From Branchinecta lynchi (taxonomy: Eukaryota; Arthropoda; Branchiopoda; Anostraca; Branchinectidae), in contig JAKZAP010000012.1 of NCBI GenBank assembly GCA_023053575.1, forward strand, positions 22,370,780-22,434,779: 64,000 nucleotides of DNA, given 5' to 3'. The notes beneath the pieces are model-generated. The model ran no database searches. It saw only the letters and a program-made list of their open reading frames with translations, and was not told where the DNA came from. Below, one piece after another: positions 11,965 through 23,203 of the stretch. The first letter of the stretch is position 1; each line of letters starts with the position of its first letter. Position numbers and translations under genes: made by a program.

Positions 11965-12480
11965 TTTTAATTGTCCACTATCTGCTCTAGTAGTGACGTT
12001 CAGAAAATCTACGACCGTCACCACAAAGCAAGTTTTACTACGAGGCGGGAAATTTGAATCTCAGCACAAACGCGGCGTTTCAGTGGCCAGTGGTGAGCTT
12101 GGTGAAGACTGCTTAGTGCCTGAACACAAATTTTTGATAAATCTTTTTCGTCAAGCACAGAACACAGTTACAAGCGCATAGAGGTACCACTAATTCGACA
12201 CGTAAAGTCCACTATTCGAAAATCGTTTATGAAGAGCGGAGCAACCAAGCGGAGCATTTTCATCGCGGTTCGAGCCTATTTAAGTAAAGGGTAACTAGAC
12301 TGTCCTACCTTCGCCCTTTTACGAAAACCGAAAGCCGCTTTCTCGGATAACTTCGTGCCGTCCGGAAAAAAAAGATCGCTACTTGTAGTATTCTATTCTT
12401 TTATCAGATCCCCCCTCCCGCCTCCTAAACTCGTATTGTACCTAACGACTCATTATTTGTCTGCTCAATCCGAACGACGT
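11965..12480 (+). repeat. Family G duplication, copy 1, with possible decayed exon 3
   Basis: Shares blocks with 27905-28370: CTGCTCTAGTAGTGA, GTGAAGACTGCTT, GAACAC followed by AATTTTT, and GGGTAACTAGACTGTCCT. Copy 2 continues into phosphatase exon 3. Here the matching place (12372-12480) has GATCGCTACTTGTAGTATTC and ACTCGTATTG, weakly resembling exon 3 but with no open reading. It may be a decayed segmental duplicate. Confidence 0.55.
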
Positions 12481-13733
12481 CAGTCTCAAGCTTTGGCAAG
12501 ACTCTTTCCTGCCATCAAACAGTCATTATCTGCAGTAATCGTTCCTACTTGGAAGGACTTTCCAGTAAATTAGGTGTCTTTGGAATAGGAACGAGGTGCC
12601 TTGGCATCCGCTTTCCAAAAGCCAGTGAAAATCGTAAAAGTCTGGACTGAGTTCCTAAATGGGCCTAAAAATTCATGAAAAACATCACGTAGATGATGAG
12701 CTGGATGAATAAGTGTTTTAGTATGGACTCCAACGTCCTCTCCAGCAACTGAATAACATCTTGCACACCAAACTTTGTGGGACAAGAAAACTGTCGAGGT
12801 GATTTTTTATTTTTGGCTCGAATTTGGCAGGAAGCTCAGATTAATGGTATAGTTCGTTTCCAGATAGTAATATTAGCTACTTATCAAGCAGATAGACATA
12901 CCACTGAGCATCCTTCTAGTAGAGAATGGGAAGAACGTAAACTATTTGCTGAGTTTTTATCTGGGATTATTTTCAGGCATTTGAAATTATCGCCAAAAAC
13001 AGAAAGACCAATGTGTCGGTCGAGTGTGTGGCGCACAATTCCTTTTCCGCGACAAGCATTCAGAAATGCGTAGAGCACACATCTACCGCAGGAGCACTCT
13101 TTTAAGAGGCATCACTGAAAACGTGCTAACTTTGCTTGATGGTTGGAATAGACGATCAGGGTGGGACGGTCGTCGGGACCGTCGCGGACTGGAATTCCCG
13201 CTAGGATTTTTCCATCTATCTCACTTTCCTCAAACACCATGTCAATGACCCAACCAAGCAGCAAAAAGAGCAGTCATGTCCATAATGAAGTCCCAGTACC
13301 AGCTCAAAGTGACGAAGTAAATCACCAAAATAAGTTATTTATAGTTGCTAAGATCTTCATTTGTTTTATCGCAGGTTCGTTTTTCTAGTTTGAGCAGGAA
13401 GAAGACAAGTGCCAAGAATGGCCGGAATATCACTGGAATAATCTCAGCTGACTTATCCGCTTACCGCAGTCCAAAGTAATTTCTTCACCGTCATCAGTTC
13501 TGGGTGGGAAAAGTTGAGATTTGTTTTCAGATTTATGATGGAAGGGCAAAAATTAGGCAGGGAAATCGCGTCTGTCCGCGCCATCTGGACCGACCTGTCA
13601 GCTGGTGCTTTTTCATTGGTTGCTTATGTATATAAAAAAATTAATCACTGGAAATTTGTTTGGACAGGGGCGTCATTTTTGGAGAGTGATTGTCCACGGA
13701 TAGCTTTGCAAGGGGTCCCGCAGCCACACATGA
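12481..13733. other. Unassigned stretch
   Basis: Several ORFs under 100 codons without recognisable domains; no splice-bounded exon with known sense was seen. Confidence 0.4.
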
Positions 13734-14781
13734 AACAAGACCTAAGGTTTTGATAGGATCCCTAAAAGCTAATATTTGATCCAGACAACTGGATCTTGTC
13801 TTCCCCAGATCCAGTCTTCGCCAGGCTAATCATTAGAGAAAACCAAGTTCAGATATACTTCTATAAGCCTTATCTATTTTGAAGATACTGACCGAAACTT
13901 CCTGCTTTACTTCTGCCAAATTTCCGGTTTCGGCCGAATTCCGAGCGAAGCAGAATAAGAAAATTCAGAATCTAATTCAGCGTACGGTATCTCCTTATCC
14001 CTATAACGAACATCTAATCAATTTCAAATAAAACTTTAGCTTCTAAAAAAAACCCGGCTACAACCGGATTCCGGACGAATTATTTGTATGGGTGAAAAAT
14101 GATTGTCATATACAGACTCAGCGTCTCTTCTTACCCCTAAATCTGTCATCTAATCAACTTCAGATAAAACTTATTAGTTTTATTACATTTTTCGGTTTTG
14201 GCCGGATTCCGGGCGAATAGAAAATGCTTTTCACGTAATTGTTCAGCATGTCTACTTACTCCTAAATCGAACATTTAATCAACTTCAAATCAAACATTTA
14301 CTTTTAACCACCTTTTCGGTTTTCCGAACAAACTACTCGTCCGGCGAGAAAATGGTTTTCACCATCCTGTTTACCATTACCATTCTTACCCCTGAATCGA
14401 ACATTTAATCAACTTCAGATTGAACTTTTACTTTTAACAAACTTTCCGGTTTTCGCCGGATTCCGGACGAACTACTTGTCGGACGAGAAAATGTTTTGCA
14501 TATTCTTGTTCAGTATGTCTTCTTACCCCATAATCGACACTCACATTAGCTGTTTAAAAATATGTTGTTTGCCCCTTAATTTGAACCCTCACCCCTAAAA
14601 ATAGGGCTACAGGGCCCATCTACGAACTCGACCTTACTCATGACCCAAAGAATCGTCACACCAAGTTTCATCAAAATATCTCATTCCCTTCGTGAGTTAT
14701 CGTGCTCACAGACTGATGGACAGACGGACAACTTTTGTGATGTCATGGGTATCCCTCCACTTACGTTTTGGGATCCCAAAA
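13734..14781 (+). mobile_element. Family B HINE-like element, copy B1
   Basis: Starts AACAAGACCTAAGG, then GATCC, and ends with the GACAGACGGAC tract, ATGTCATGGGTATCCCTCCA and the TTTTGGGATCCCAAAA palindrome. Between are four to five modules of 110-135 bp with CCGGTTTTGGCCGGATTCCG, CGAACTACTTGTC and ATCTAATCAACTTCAAAT. Confidence 0.78.
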
Positions 14782-14938
14782 ATAGCAAATCGGCAAGAAA
14801 GGTAGAGAATGGACAATTTTTCAATCAATCAAGAATGGACAATTTAAACCGAAGCAAATCCGAAACACTGACCCATTATATGTACATATTTCTCGATATA
14901 CATTCTGGATATGATTATCGCGACAATTCCCTTCCAGA

Positions 14939-15506
14939 TCTTGCCCTTCGGCCAAGTGCCATATAGCGATCGCAATTTCTGTCCGTCCGTCGGTCTGTCG
15001 GTTTGTACAGGTTTTGCTAGTTCGGGCACTTCCACATAAGCTAGGACGATAAAACTTGGCAGGCGTATCAGGGACCCCAAATGATTAAGTTAGAAATAGT
15101 CACTTCCCCATCCGAGCACCGTGGGGGGAGTGGAGGGAGGGGGAATCCGGAATCTTGAGGTATTTATAACTTTTGAACGGGTGATCGGATCTCAATGAAA
15201 CTTGATACTTGGAAAGACCTCATGCCTCAGACAACCCACTAAAAATCCGGACCGGATCCAGTGAATTTGGGCGGGGGGCTGGAGGGGGCAACCGGAAATC
15301 TTGTGAAACGCAATGAGTGGAGGGATCGAGATGAAACTTGGTGGGAAGACACCTAGCAAACACTAGATACATCATTGACATAACCGAGCCGATTCGGGCA
15401 CTGTGGGGGGAATGGAGGGAGGGGGAATCCGGAATCTTGAGGTATTTATAACTTTTGAACGGGTGGCCGGATCTCGATGAAACTTGATATTTGGAAAGAC
15501 CTCATG
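14939..15506 (-). mobile_element. Family A fragment, copy A4
   Basis: Hairpin end (worn) at 14939, GTCCGTCCGTCGGTCTGTCG tract at 14982, then two to three modules with GATGAAACTTG. It breaks off at about 15506. Confidence 0.65.
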
Positions 15507-15577
15507 CAATTTTAACAACTTTAAGTGCAGCGCATCATATTATTAATGTTTATGTATGTCTTATAGAAAGAATAAAA

Positions 15578-15879
15578 AACAAGAGCTGTAAGCTCATATG
15601 GCACTTGCATGGGTTAAGATGTTTTGATTGATCAAAAGTAAGTTTCGACTTTTCGGTGGAGATGCGCACTTAATGAGATGACTCACTTAAAATCCGGACC
15701 GGATCCGGTGACTTTTGGGGGAGCTGGAGGGGGCAACCGGAAATGTTGGAAAACGCTATGAGTGGAGGGATCGAGATGAAAATTGGTGGGAAGACACCTA
15801 GCAAACACTAGATACATCATTGACATGACCGAGCCGTGCCTACTCGTAACAAGTGCCATATGAGCTCGTAGCTCTTGTT
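15578..15879. mobile_element. Family A composite with two AACAAG ends
   Basis: Both outer borders are the AACAAGAGCT end, facing inward: AACAAGAGCTGTAAGCTCAT at 15578 and its counterpart AACAAGAGCTACGAGCTCAT read from 15879. The two starts belong to different subtypes (GCACTTGCATGG and GCACTTGTTACG). The interior has one family A module. Confidence 0.7.
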
Positions 15880-16238
15880 TTTATTATACATGCTGTTAAT
15901 TACTTCTGTATTTATCTATTGAAGTTTCACTGCACTAAACTGCCCAACTGGCAAAATGGAAGGATGCCGTAAGCCGACCCCTCGAAATGACGCCTCTGAG
16001 TTCGAACACAAGTTTTTGTGATTAGGGAGGTTCAGGGAATATAAGTTGATGTTACTGCTGTGAAGCTGGAGGATGGTTTTGAACAGCCTGCAAACCTTGA
16101 TGAAATTATAAATGTTGCATTCGTCGATCCTGCCGCGCCTGGTACGACAACAAAAAACCTTGTTACTGTGTGTTCATACTGAAGCTAATATTCGCAGACT
16201 AGACCGATTTTCGTCCGCCACAAATTTCGTGCCACAAA
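15880..16238. other. No clear gene
   Basis: A 22-codon ORF at 15957 (M-E-G-C-R-K-P-T-P-R) ends E-F-E-H-K-F-L, like a stretch in the family G repeat at 12120. No function is assigned. Confidence 0.35.
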
Positions 16239-16552
16239 GGGCATGTTCCACCCTTCCAACAATAGTAACTATTAGTCACTATTTTCGTTCCAACCTCGTC
16301 AAAACGCTGACCTGACCTGACAACTATGCTGACTGTTCCAACCTTCTCCAATTAATAACTAATAGTAACTATTTGCTTACCATGCTCGGGAGCGTGGTAA
16401 CTACGAATCCCTGTAACGTGATTCGTCCGATAAGCCCGTGGCATGACATTTGACCAGTATTTGACCGAAAAAAGAAAAAGACGTTCCAGCCTTGACGCCA
16501 AAAATCGTGACGACATGCGTAGTAACTACAGAAGGTAGGGTGGAACACGCTC
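16239..16552 (+). mobile_element. Family E MITE, copy 2
   Basis: Worn GGGCATGTTCCACCCTTCC at left and GGGTGGAACACGCTC at right, with the TAGTAACTA motifs and CCATGCTCGGGAGCGTGG inside as in the other two copies. Confidence 0.75.
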
Positions 16553-17100
16553 AAAGCCACACATTCGCAATGATTTTCCGGAGAATCGCTGTAGTCGGAT
16601 TTCAGCTCCAGCCACAAAATCGCTCTGCAAATCTAGGAAAACTGATATAATTGTTGGAAAAATGATGTTAGTTGTCAAATTTCAGCCAGTTATACATGAA
16701 CAGAACAGTAAGAAACAGAAGAGACATTTGATCCTCAGAGCCTAGGAGTTTGCTTCAGAGGTGGGGATGGAAGGAAGGAAAAGGGAACAGTTTGCCACCT
16801 TTTGTAGCCGAACCCAGTCGTCGTGTGTGGACCTTGCTGTGAGAGACAAAAAAAGAGAGACAAAAAAATTAATATATAACGGAATTTTACTAAAGAAAAT
16901 TTTAATATCATAACAGACCTACACGTGGAAATCTATACAGATTTGTTTGTGGCAGGACTAAATAATTTAATCACTTAGCCTAATTATATTTGGAACAAAA
17001 AAGAAAAGGGATAACAATAAATGCAGTAGGCTACTATACATAAACAACTATATAAATATTTTTTGTTTTATTTCGATATTATATATAAACAGAAGACAAT
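16553..17100. other. AT-rich, no gene seen
   Basis: Nothing recognised apart from a direct AGAGACAAAAAAA duplication near 16845. Confidence 0.45.
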
Positions 17101-17404
17101 CCCGATGAAAAATGTATCTCAGAATAGTACTATGAAGTAGTACGAAAAAGTTGCATGCAGTACTAATGATGCTACTACATGCTTCTACTTCAAGGCTACC
17201 GTGTTACTGCATACTACTATATGCTACTATTAGCAAGAATGGATGGTACTATGGCAAGACAGGATGCTACTGGATACTACTACATAAGATTGGACCAGTC
17301 TGAGGCACATTAAATGATAGTATTGTTTGCTATTACAGAGTATTACATGCAACGTTTTCGTACTACTACCATACTACTACGCAGCCTACAAATTTTTCAT
17401 CGGG
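17101..17404 (+). mobile_element. Family C MITE, copy 1
   Basis: 304 bp with ends CCCGATGAAAAAT and ATTTTTCATCGGG (inside AAT/ATT). Interior is rich in TACTAC/GTAGTA words and has GTACGAAAAAGTTGCATGCA near the left and ACGTTTTCGTACTACTACC near the right, so the ends are partly inverted copies over about 60 bp. Confidence 0.8.
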
Positions 17405-17429
17405 ATTAAACCTCGTGGTAATCCATAAC

Positions 17430-17800
17430 CGGTTTATACCCAAGGTAACCCTCTCTCCTCACCCATCTTTACTGATCAAAAAACTTTTCATCTTATTTTT
17501 AATTGAATATACACTCTCGGCCATCCTAGTGCTTTTCGAGAGATTATTCCATACTGAAACACCCACATTTATAAACACAAAGTAGACCGTGAAGTATGTC
17601 GTCTCTCATGTACAAGGTCCTCTGAATTCCTTGTATCATATGAATGGTACGGAGAATTCGTTGACAATACATTACACAAATAATTAGGTGCTAGCTGATT
17701 TAGACACTGATAAACGAATACACCAATCTGATAATCTCTCATCTGTCCAACATTTAAAATATTAAAATGGCGATAATAGTCCAGCGTATGTTCACATTTT
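17430..17800 (-). pseudogene. Reverse-transcriptase C-terminal remnant next to family B copy
   Basis: On the minus strand the frame reads L-N-I-L-N-V-G-Q-M-R-D-Y-Q, L-A-P-N-Y-L, Y-D-T-R-N, then after a frameshift near 17580 V-W-N-N-L-S and F-L-I-S-K. This is the pattern of the C-terminal domain of non-LTR ORF2 proteins (Y-x-T-R-x, V-W-N-x-L). The family B copy starting at 17801 cuts into its upstream end, and no clear continuation is seen beyond 18943. Confidence 0.6.
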
Positions 17801-18943
17801 TGGGATCCCAAAACGCAAGTGGAGGGATACCTATGACATCCCAAAAGTTGTCCGTCTGTCCGTCCGTCCGTCCGTCTGTCCGTCTGTAAGCACGATAACT
17901 CTCGAAGGGAATGAGATATTTTGATAAAACTGGGTGTGAGGATTTGTTGGGTCGTCGGACCAGTCAAGTTCGTAGATGGGCTTTGTAGCCCTACATTTAG
18001 GGGTGGGGGAGGGGGTTCAAATTAAGGGGCAAACAAAATACTTTGAAACAGCTAATTTGATAGTCGATTATGGGGTAAGAAGACATGCTGAACACGATGG
18101 GGAAAGCCATTTTGTCATCGGACAAGTAGTTCGGCCGGAATCCGGCCAAAACCGGAAAGTTTGTTAAAAGTAAAAGTTTTATTTGAAGTTGATTAAATGT
18201 TTGATTTAGAGGTAGGAAGACATGCTGAAGACGATGGTGAAAACCATTTTCTCGACGGACAAGTAGTTCGCCCGGAATCTGGCCCAAACCGGAAAGTTTG
18301 TTAAAATTAAAAGTTTTATTTAGAGTTGATTAGATGTTCGCTTTAGGACAAGAAGACATGCTGAACACTTATGTGAAAACATTTTCTACCTGGACATATA
18401 GTTCCCCCCGAATCCGGCCAAAACTGGAAAATTGTTAGAAGCTTAAGTTTTATTTCTAGTTGATTAGATAACCGATTTAAGGGTAAGAAAAGATGCTGAA
18501 TCCGTGTTTGACAATCATATTTTACCCGGAAATATAGTTCGACCGGAATCCGGCTGGAGTCGGAAAATTTGTTATAAGTTGTTTTTATTTGAAGTTGATT
18601 AGATGTTCATTATTGGGGAAAGAAGATACCCTCAGTTCGTTTTTGAGCTTTCTTTTTTCGCCGGACAAGTAGTTCTGGAGTTCGGCCGAAACCAGGAAAT
18701 TGGCAGAAGTGGCAGGAAGTTTTCGTCAAAACAGACATGTCTTATAGGGGTAAACACACATGCTGAATCCATATCTGAACGGTTTTCTCAGATGACTAGC
18801 TATTTGGCCTTAAGCTGTTTCTGAATTTTAATTGTACAAATGTTCAAGGAGTCTGGCGAAGACTGGATCTGGCTAAGACAAGACCCAGTTGTCTGGATCA
18901 GATATTGAATTTTTGGGATCCCATCGAAACCTTTGGTCTTGTT
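17801..18943 (-). mobile_element. Family B HINE-like element, copy B2
   Basis: Complete. TGGGATCCCAAAAC palindrome at 17801, GTCCGTCCGTCCGTCCGTCT tract at 17850, AAACTGGGTGTGAGGA, GGGGTGGGGGAGGGGGTTCA, then five modules beginning GTAAGAAGACATGCTGAA. It ends TTTTTGGGATCCCATCG and GGTCTTGTT. The GGGATCCC near both ends is the subterminal repeat. It cuts into an RT remnant. Confidence 0.82.
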
Positions 18944-19157
18944 CAAAATCACCGAGTAAAAGTGAGCCGTGATTTTTGTAGCTACTACAAAACTTCAACG
19001 AAATAAAGTTTCGCGGCCGATTCCTCTGTGTGAACGCACAATCAGCCGTGGAAACATTTGTTGGCCACAGAATCACGGAAACGCTCTTTACGACACAACT
19101 TCTTCTCGGGATCGCGTAAAAACACATTTAATCATACTAAGGCCTGCCACGCTCCTT
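18944..19157. other. Short unassigned stretch
   Basis: Between a family B copy and a MITE; no feature recognised. Confidence 0.4.
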
Positions 19158-19818
19158 CCCCGTTGAAAAATTTATCTCAGAATAGTAGTATGAAGTTGTA
19201 CGAAAAAGTAGCATGGGGTACTAACTGATGCTACTACATGCTTCTACTCCAAGGCTACCGTGTTACTGCATGCTAGTATTAGCAAGACTGGATGCTACTA
19301 GATACTACTACTTAAGATTGGCCCAGTCTGAGGCACATTAAGTGATAGTACTCTTTACTATTACATATCACTACACTGTCAGATGTTTCATAACAGGTAG
19401 CGTATAACACTTTCAAGAATAACACCTTTTCACTTAGAAATAAAGTGTTATGACCAATTAACTTTACACTATTTCGTGCCTAGATCTCCAACAACACCTT
19501 GAATTGGTAAAAATACTAACGGGAACGAAAGAAACATAACAGATAACATCCCAAAGTGTTATCTGTTGAAACCGCGCATCCTTCTGTTGTCGTTATGTAA
19601 CTTATGACAGTGTAGTATTTTTACCTATTGAAGGTGTTGTTGGAGATCTAGGCACGAAATAGTATAAGCGTGATTGGTCATAACACTTTATTTCTAAGTG
19701 AAAAGGTGTTATTCTTGAAAGTGTTATGCGCAATCTGTTATGAAACTTCTAACAGTGTAGATGCAGCTTTTTCGCACAACTATCATACAACTACGTGGGC
19801 TACACATTTTTTACCGGG
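19158..19818 (+). mobile_element. Family C MITE, copy 2, interrupted
   Basis: Left part 19158-19373 matches copy 1 (GTATGAAGTTGTACGAAAAAG, GATGCTACTACATGCTTCTA). Right part 19758-19818 ends ATTTTTTACCGGG. A second element (19374-19757) sits inside. Confidence 0.78.
19374..19757. mobile_element. Long-TIR MITE with TA target, nested in family C copy 2
   Basis: 384 bp bounded by CACTGTCAGA and TCTAACAGTG, with TA on both sides. The arms match over about 145 bp (ATAACACTTTCAAGAATAAC, TAGATCTCCAACAACACCTT). TA duplication and CACTG ends point to the Tc1/mariner group. The centre holds a second ACAGTGTA (19609). Confidence 0.8.
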
Positions 19819-20327
19819 TGGGTTTTCTTTGCAACATTGCTTGGGCGAGGAGATCGGTTGCCTAATAGCAATGCTTACTTGTGATTGTTCCAAAACTCTT
19901 TTATGTCATTGTATAATTACTGTCAGGGGGTAGTCTAAATTTTAGAATTACATGATGTTTGGAAGTAGAAAATAACGTTAGTATTAACAAACAACACTGC
20001 TACTTTAACACTTCTACCCTTTTGTTGTCTTTTCTTCCTGGTTCCTCTACAGTTTTCGTACGATGCGACGGCTTTCCGATACAGTAAATGTTCCTGAGGA
20101 AATTGCACTAAGGCACCTATGTTTTGGTATTTGATCCTGGCGAGGAAAGTTTTTATAACCTCTCATCTTACGACTCTAGACCAAATTCTACTATATAGTC
20201 TTTTTGTCAGTATTCCCATATTTTTAGTGGTGTGTTCATTTATGAATAATCCCCTCTTGTGAGCGCTGTAGCAGCTTTCCGTTTTCGTTTTCCACCGTTT
20301 TTTTGTGGAGCTCATAAATCGTGAACC
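19819..20327. other. No gene seen
   Basis: No recognisable feature. Confidence 0.4.
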
Positions 20328-20875
20328 GTGACAGATATTAAGTTGAAACTTCGTACACTTGTGGGCATTGGGGCTAGTTTGGCCGTTTGGAGTCCCTGCT
20401 CCCCCACCCACCCGGTTCTGAGTCAATTAAGCCCAGATTGCCAAGCGACTTAGGATCGTAACCTGACCACGGTTGGAGATAGGACGATACAGTTTCCCGA
20501 ACTTATAGATCCTAAGGCTGGAAAGAGACTTTTGGAGCTCTACGTCCCCCACCCTCCCTGTTTATGGCCAACTGGGCCCAAATAACCTAACGACTTAAGA
20601 TTGTAGCTTGGCTACGATTGGAGTTAAGACGATGACATTTCTTCTACCTAAAGATCTAGGGTAGGAAGATACTGTTGGAGTTGTACCTCCCGACCCTCAC
20701 TACCGGGGCTACCGGGCCCAAATTGCCCAATGACTTAAGATCGTAACTAGACCACTGTTTGAGTTAGGACGTTGAAATTTCCTACAGCCTACCTATAGAT
20801 CCTAGGGTACGAAAAATACTTTTGGATTTGTACCTCCCCACCCTCCAAGGCTAACTGGGTCCAAAGGGTTGGCAC
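20328..20875. repeat. Family M tandem array, about 140-bp units
   Basis: About 3.5 units starting near 20448, 20592 and 20731 with GACTTAAGATCGTAAC, GAGTTAGGACGATGAAATTT, ATAGATCCTAGGGTA and ACCTCCCCACCCTCC. The TAGGACGATGAAATTTC core is a variant of the TAGGACGATGAAACTTGG module of family A. Confidence 0.7.
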
Positions 20876-22515
20876 AACACGATAGGTATGAAGTTGACAT
20901 TTGAAATGGTTGTTGTCATCGAGGCCTTAGACGTTAGTTGAGTTTTTGGCGGTAATTATAATTACACGTTACATGTTACGCATTACGCGTGAAGGTCTTG
21001 CGCTTCTGTTAACAAAACACGTCATTTCAGGTTAAGGTGTGAACTGAGAAGGGTTAAAACTTAAAACTTTGACATTAGTGTGTCCGAGCCAGACATGTCA
21101 AACTAGGTGCATTTCAGGATTGATTAGAGTGAAACCATAAGCATATGAAACAAATCTGAAATACCTATAGTGAGCAAAATTGAAAACGAAGATGGGCATG
21201 ATTGTGGTTTTAGACTCTCTGAGAGCTCAGTCGTTGACAATTCTGATTACGCGATTCGAGCCCTATTGGGAGCCATGTTTTAGTATTTTCCCTCGATATA
21301 TTCCTTGCCGAAATTTTTTCTCCCGCCTTTTCTTGCTACGCCGTGGCTTTCCGATATCCTACAATTAATTTTCCCGGGCAAATGGTGTTCCTTCGCCAAT
21401 TTCCCTTGACCGTTGACGCTTGGATTTGGGGAACGCTGCCGCAATGCGGGGTTATCGAAAAAGATTATGAGGCGAAATTGTGTTTCAGACGTTTGGTGCT
21501 TAAGCTGCCGGAAATTCGGAGGGCTTCGACGGAGCTTTACTCGAGACGGGGCAGCCGGAAAGGATTTAGAATATCGCTCCCCTTCGTGCTATTCGCTCAC
21601 TAATTTGTTTTGTTCAACTGGACAAGCGCCTGTGCCTTGGGCAGTAAGCAATGCCTCGACTGAAAATGTTCTTTTTTGTCTCGGTGTAATAGAACAGAGT
21701 ATATTATAAATATTGCATCAGCCTAAGCTGACTGAGAATCACATTTGACACTGCAAAATGGATGCGTCAGCTACATTTTATTAAAGCACAATGGACACTT
21801 CAATGCTTTACTTTGTATTAAATGCTTCACAAACAAACATTTCCGACTTCCTTTAGAAGGCGCCACGAAAATCGGCCGTTTTCTTGTTATCCCTTGTCTT
21901 TACCTCTCTGGCATTTCGGCGATTCAAATCTTAGGAGCTGGGACATCGCGGCAGGAATTCAAAAACTCCCAGCAATGCTTGATAGAAAAGGATATATTTG
22001 AGATGTCACCAAAGTCAAGCCGCAGATGCAGTTTACCTGATTGTTCTAGTGATTCCTCAGAAATTCCATGGCTTAAAGTGCCTATTAAAAGTTTTTCTTT
22101 GTGGAATACTGTTGTGAAGCTTGATTAGCTTGCTTTATAAAATGTACCAGAATATGCAATAAGCTTATAAAAAATAACATAGCTACAAGAATCATTCAAA
22201 AACAAATAACCTATTCAAACCTGAATTATACAAGCTGATTTATGCATAAAATAAAGATCTACTAAGTATTATAAGAAACATCACTTTTATCTTTGTCCAA
22301 GCTAGTAAATTGAGCATGTACTGGCCCAAAAAATTACGCTTTGAAAAATCACAGAGAGGAAACTGTTGAAAAAGCTGCTGATCTCGGGGGTAAGCATTGT
22401 TCCTAGGTTGTTACAGAGTGGGATTGGGGTAGTTTGATGTGCCCATTGAGCTTTAAAGCTACGTTTCTGTTCTTCTTGGCAAGGGTCATATATAGAATAC
22501 CTTCTAATTTTCCAG
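20876..22515. other. Unassigned sequence upstream of exon 2
   Basis: ORFs at 21343-21709 and 21745-22128 lack recognisable domains; 21755-21785 resembles a family F MITE end. Presumably part of the phosphatase first intron. Confidence 0.4.
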
Positions 22516-22632
22516 GTTATTCCGGGGCTTTACATTGGAAGCTATCGGGACTCGAAGGACGTCATACAGTTGCAGGAACATGGTATCACGCATATAGTGG
22601 CAGTACACGATACAGCTAGAAAGTTGTTCGAG
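22516..22632 (+). CDS. DUSP22/15-like dual-specificity phosphatase, exon 2 (partial gene)
   Basis: Internal coding exon of 39 codons, open throughout, with a polypyrimidine-AG acceptor just before it (TTTTCCAG) and a GTAGGT donor just after. It reads V-I-P-G-L-Y-I-G, then after a short stretch G-I-T-H-I-V-A-V-H-D, then A-R. From memory this is the conserved N-terminal beta sheet of DUSP22/DUSP15-class atypical dual-specificity phosphatases (I-L-P-G-L-Y-I-G and T-H-I-L-S-V-H-D in the human protein). It ends in phase 0 and the next exon starts in phase 0, so the two join cleanly. The family is cytosolic, often N-myristoylated, and acts on phospho-Tyr/Ser/Thr in JNK and receptor signalling. The short first exon (M-G-N-G-M-N-K in relatives) should lie upstream and is not securely found. 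Confidence 0.88.
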
Positions 22633-22942
22633 GTAGGTCGCTTAAATATCTTTCGTTAAGATGATAGCTGTTCACAGTTTCGTGTCATTGAGGCTTGTAC
22701 TTGGGACATGCTTGAGTGGAATGACTTAATCTTTGAGACCAGTGGCGACATGTCAGTGAACCTTAAGGGTGGGCCAAACATCAGTTTTTGGCCCCAATCT
22801 CACGTTGATTACATACACTCATAATTTATTTACTGGTTTTGTAGCAAATTGAAATTAGTTTTCGAATATACCTTGCGAAGTCTTGCTTTGTATTTTGCCT
22901 TTGGAATCCTGTTCGTTGGCCAAAAATATCACCAACTGGGAA

Positions 22943-23203
22943 CCCGATGAAAAATTCTTCGACTGTGTAGCTGTATGGTAGTTGTACGAACAAGTTGCAT
23001 GTATTGATATGTAGTAGTATGGAATACTTTGATTTGACATTCCTCCAACTGGGTTAATCTTAAGTAGTAGTATCTGATAGCATCCAATCTTGCTTTGGTA
23101 GCAACCAGTTTGCTAGTAGTAGCATGCAGTGGCAGCAGTTACTACTGCATGCTACTTTTTCGTACGACTCCAAACGACTTCTTCTCGAAAACTTTTCATC
23201 GGG
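22943..23203 (-). mobile_element. Family C MITE, copy 3
   Basis: 261 bp with CCCGATGAAAAATT and AACTTTTCATCGGG ends. The interior is inverted relative to copy 1 (ACTGCATGCTACTTTTTCGT at right). Confidence 0.75.

Noticed and set aside
21745..22128. 127-codon ORF upstream of exon 2
   Set aside because: No ATG start, no known domain, and no phase link to exon 2.
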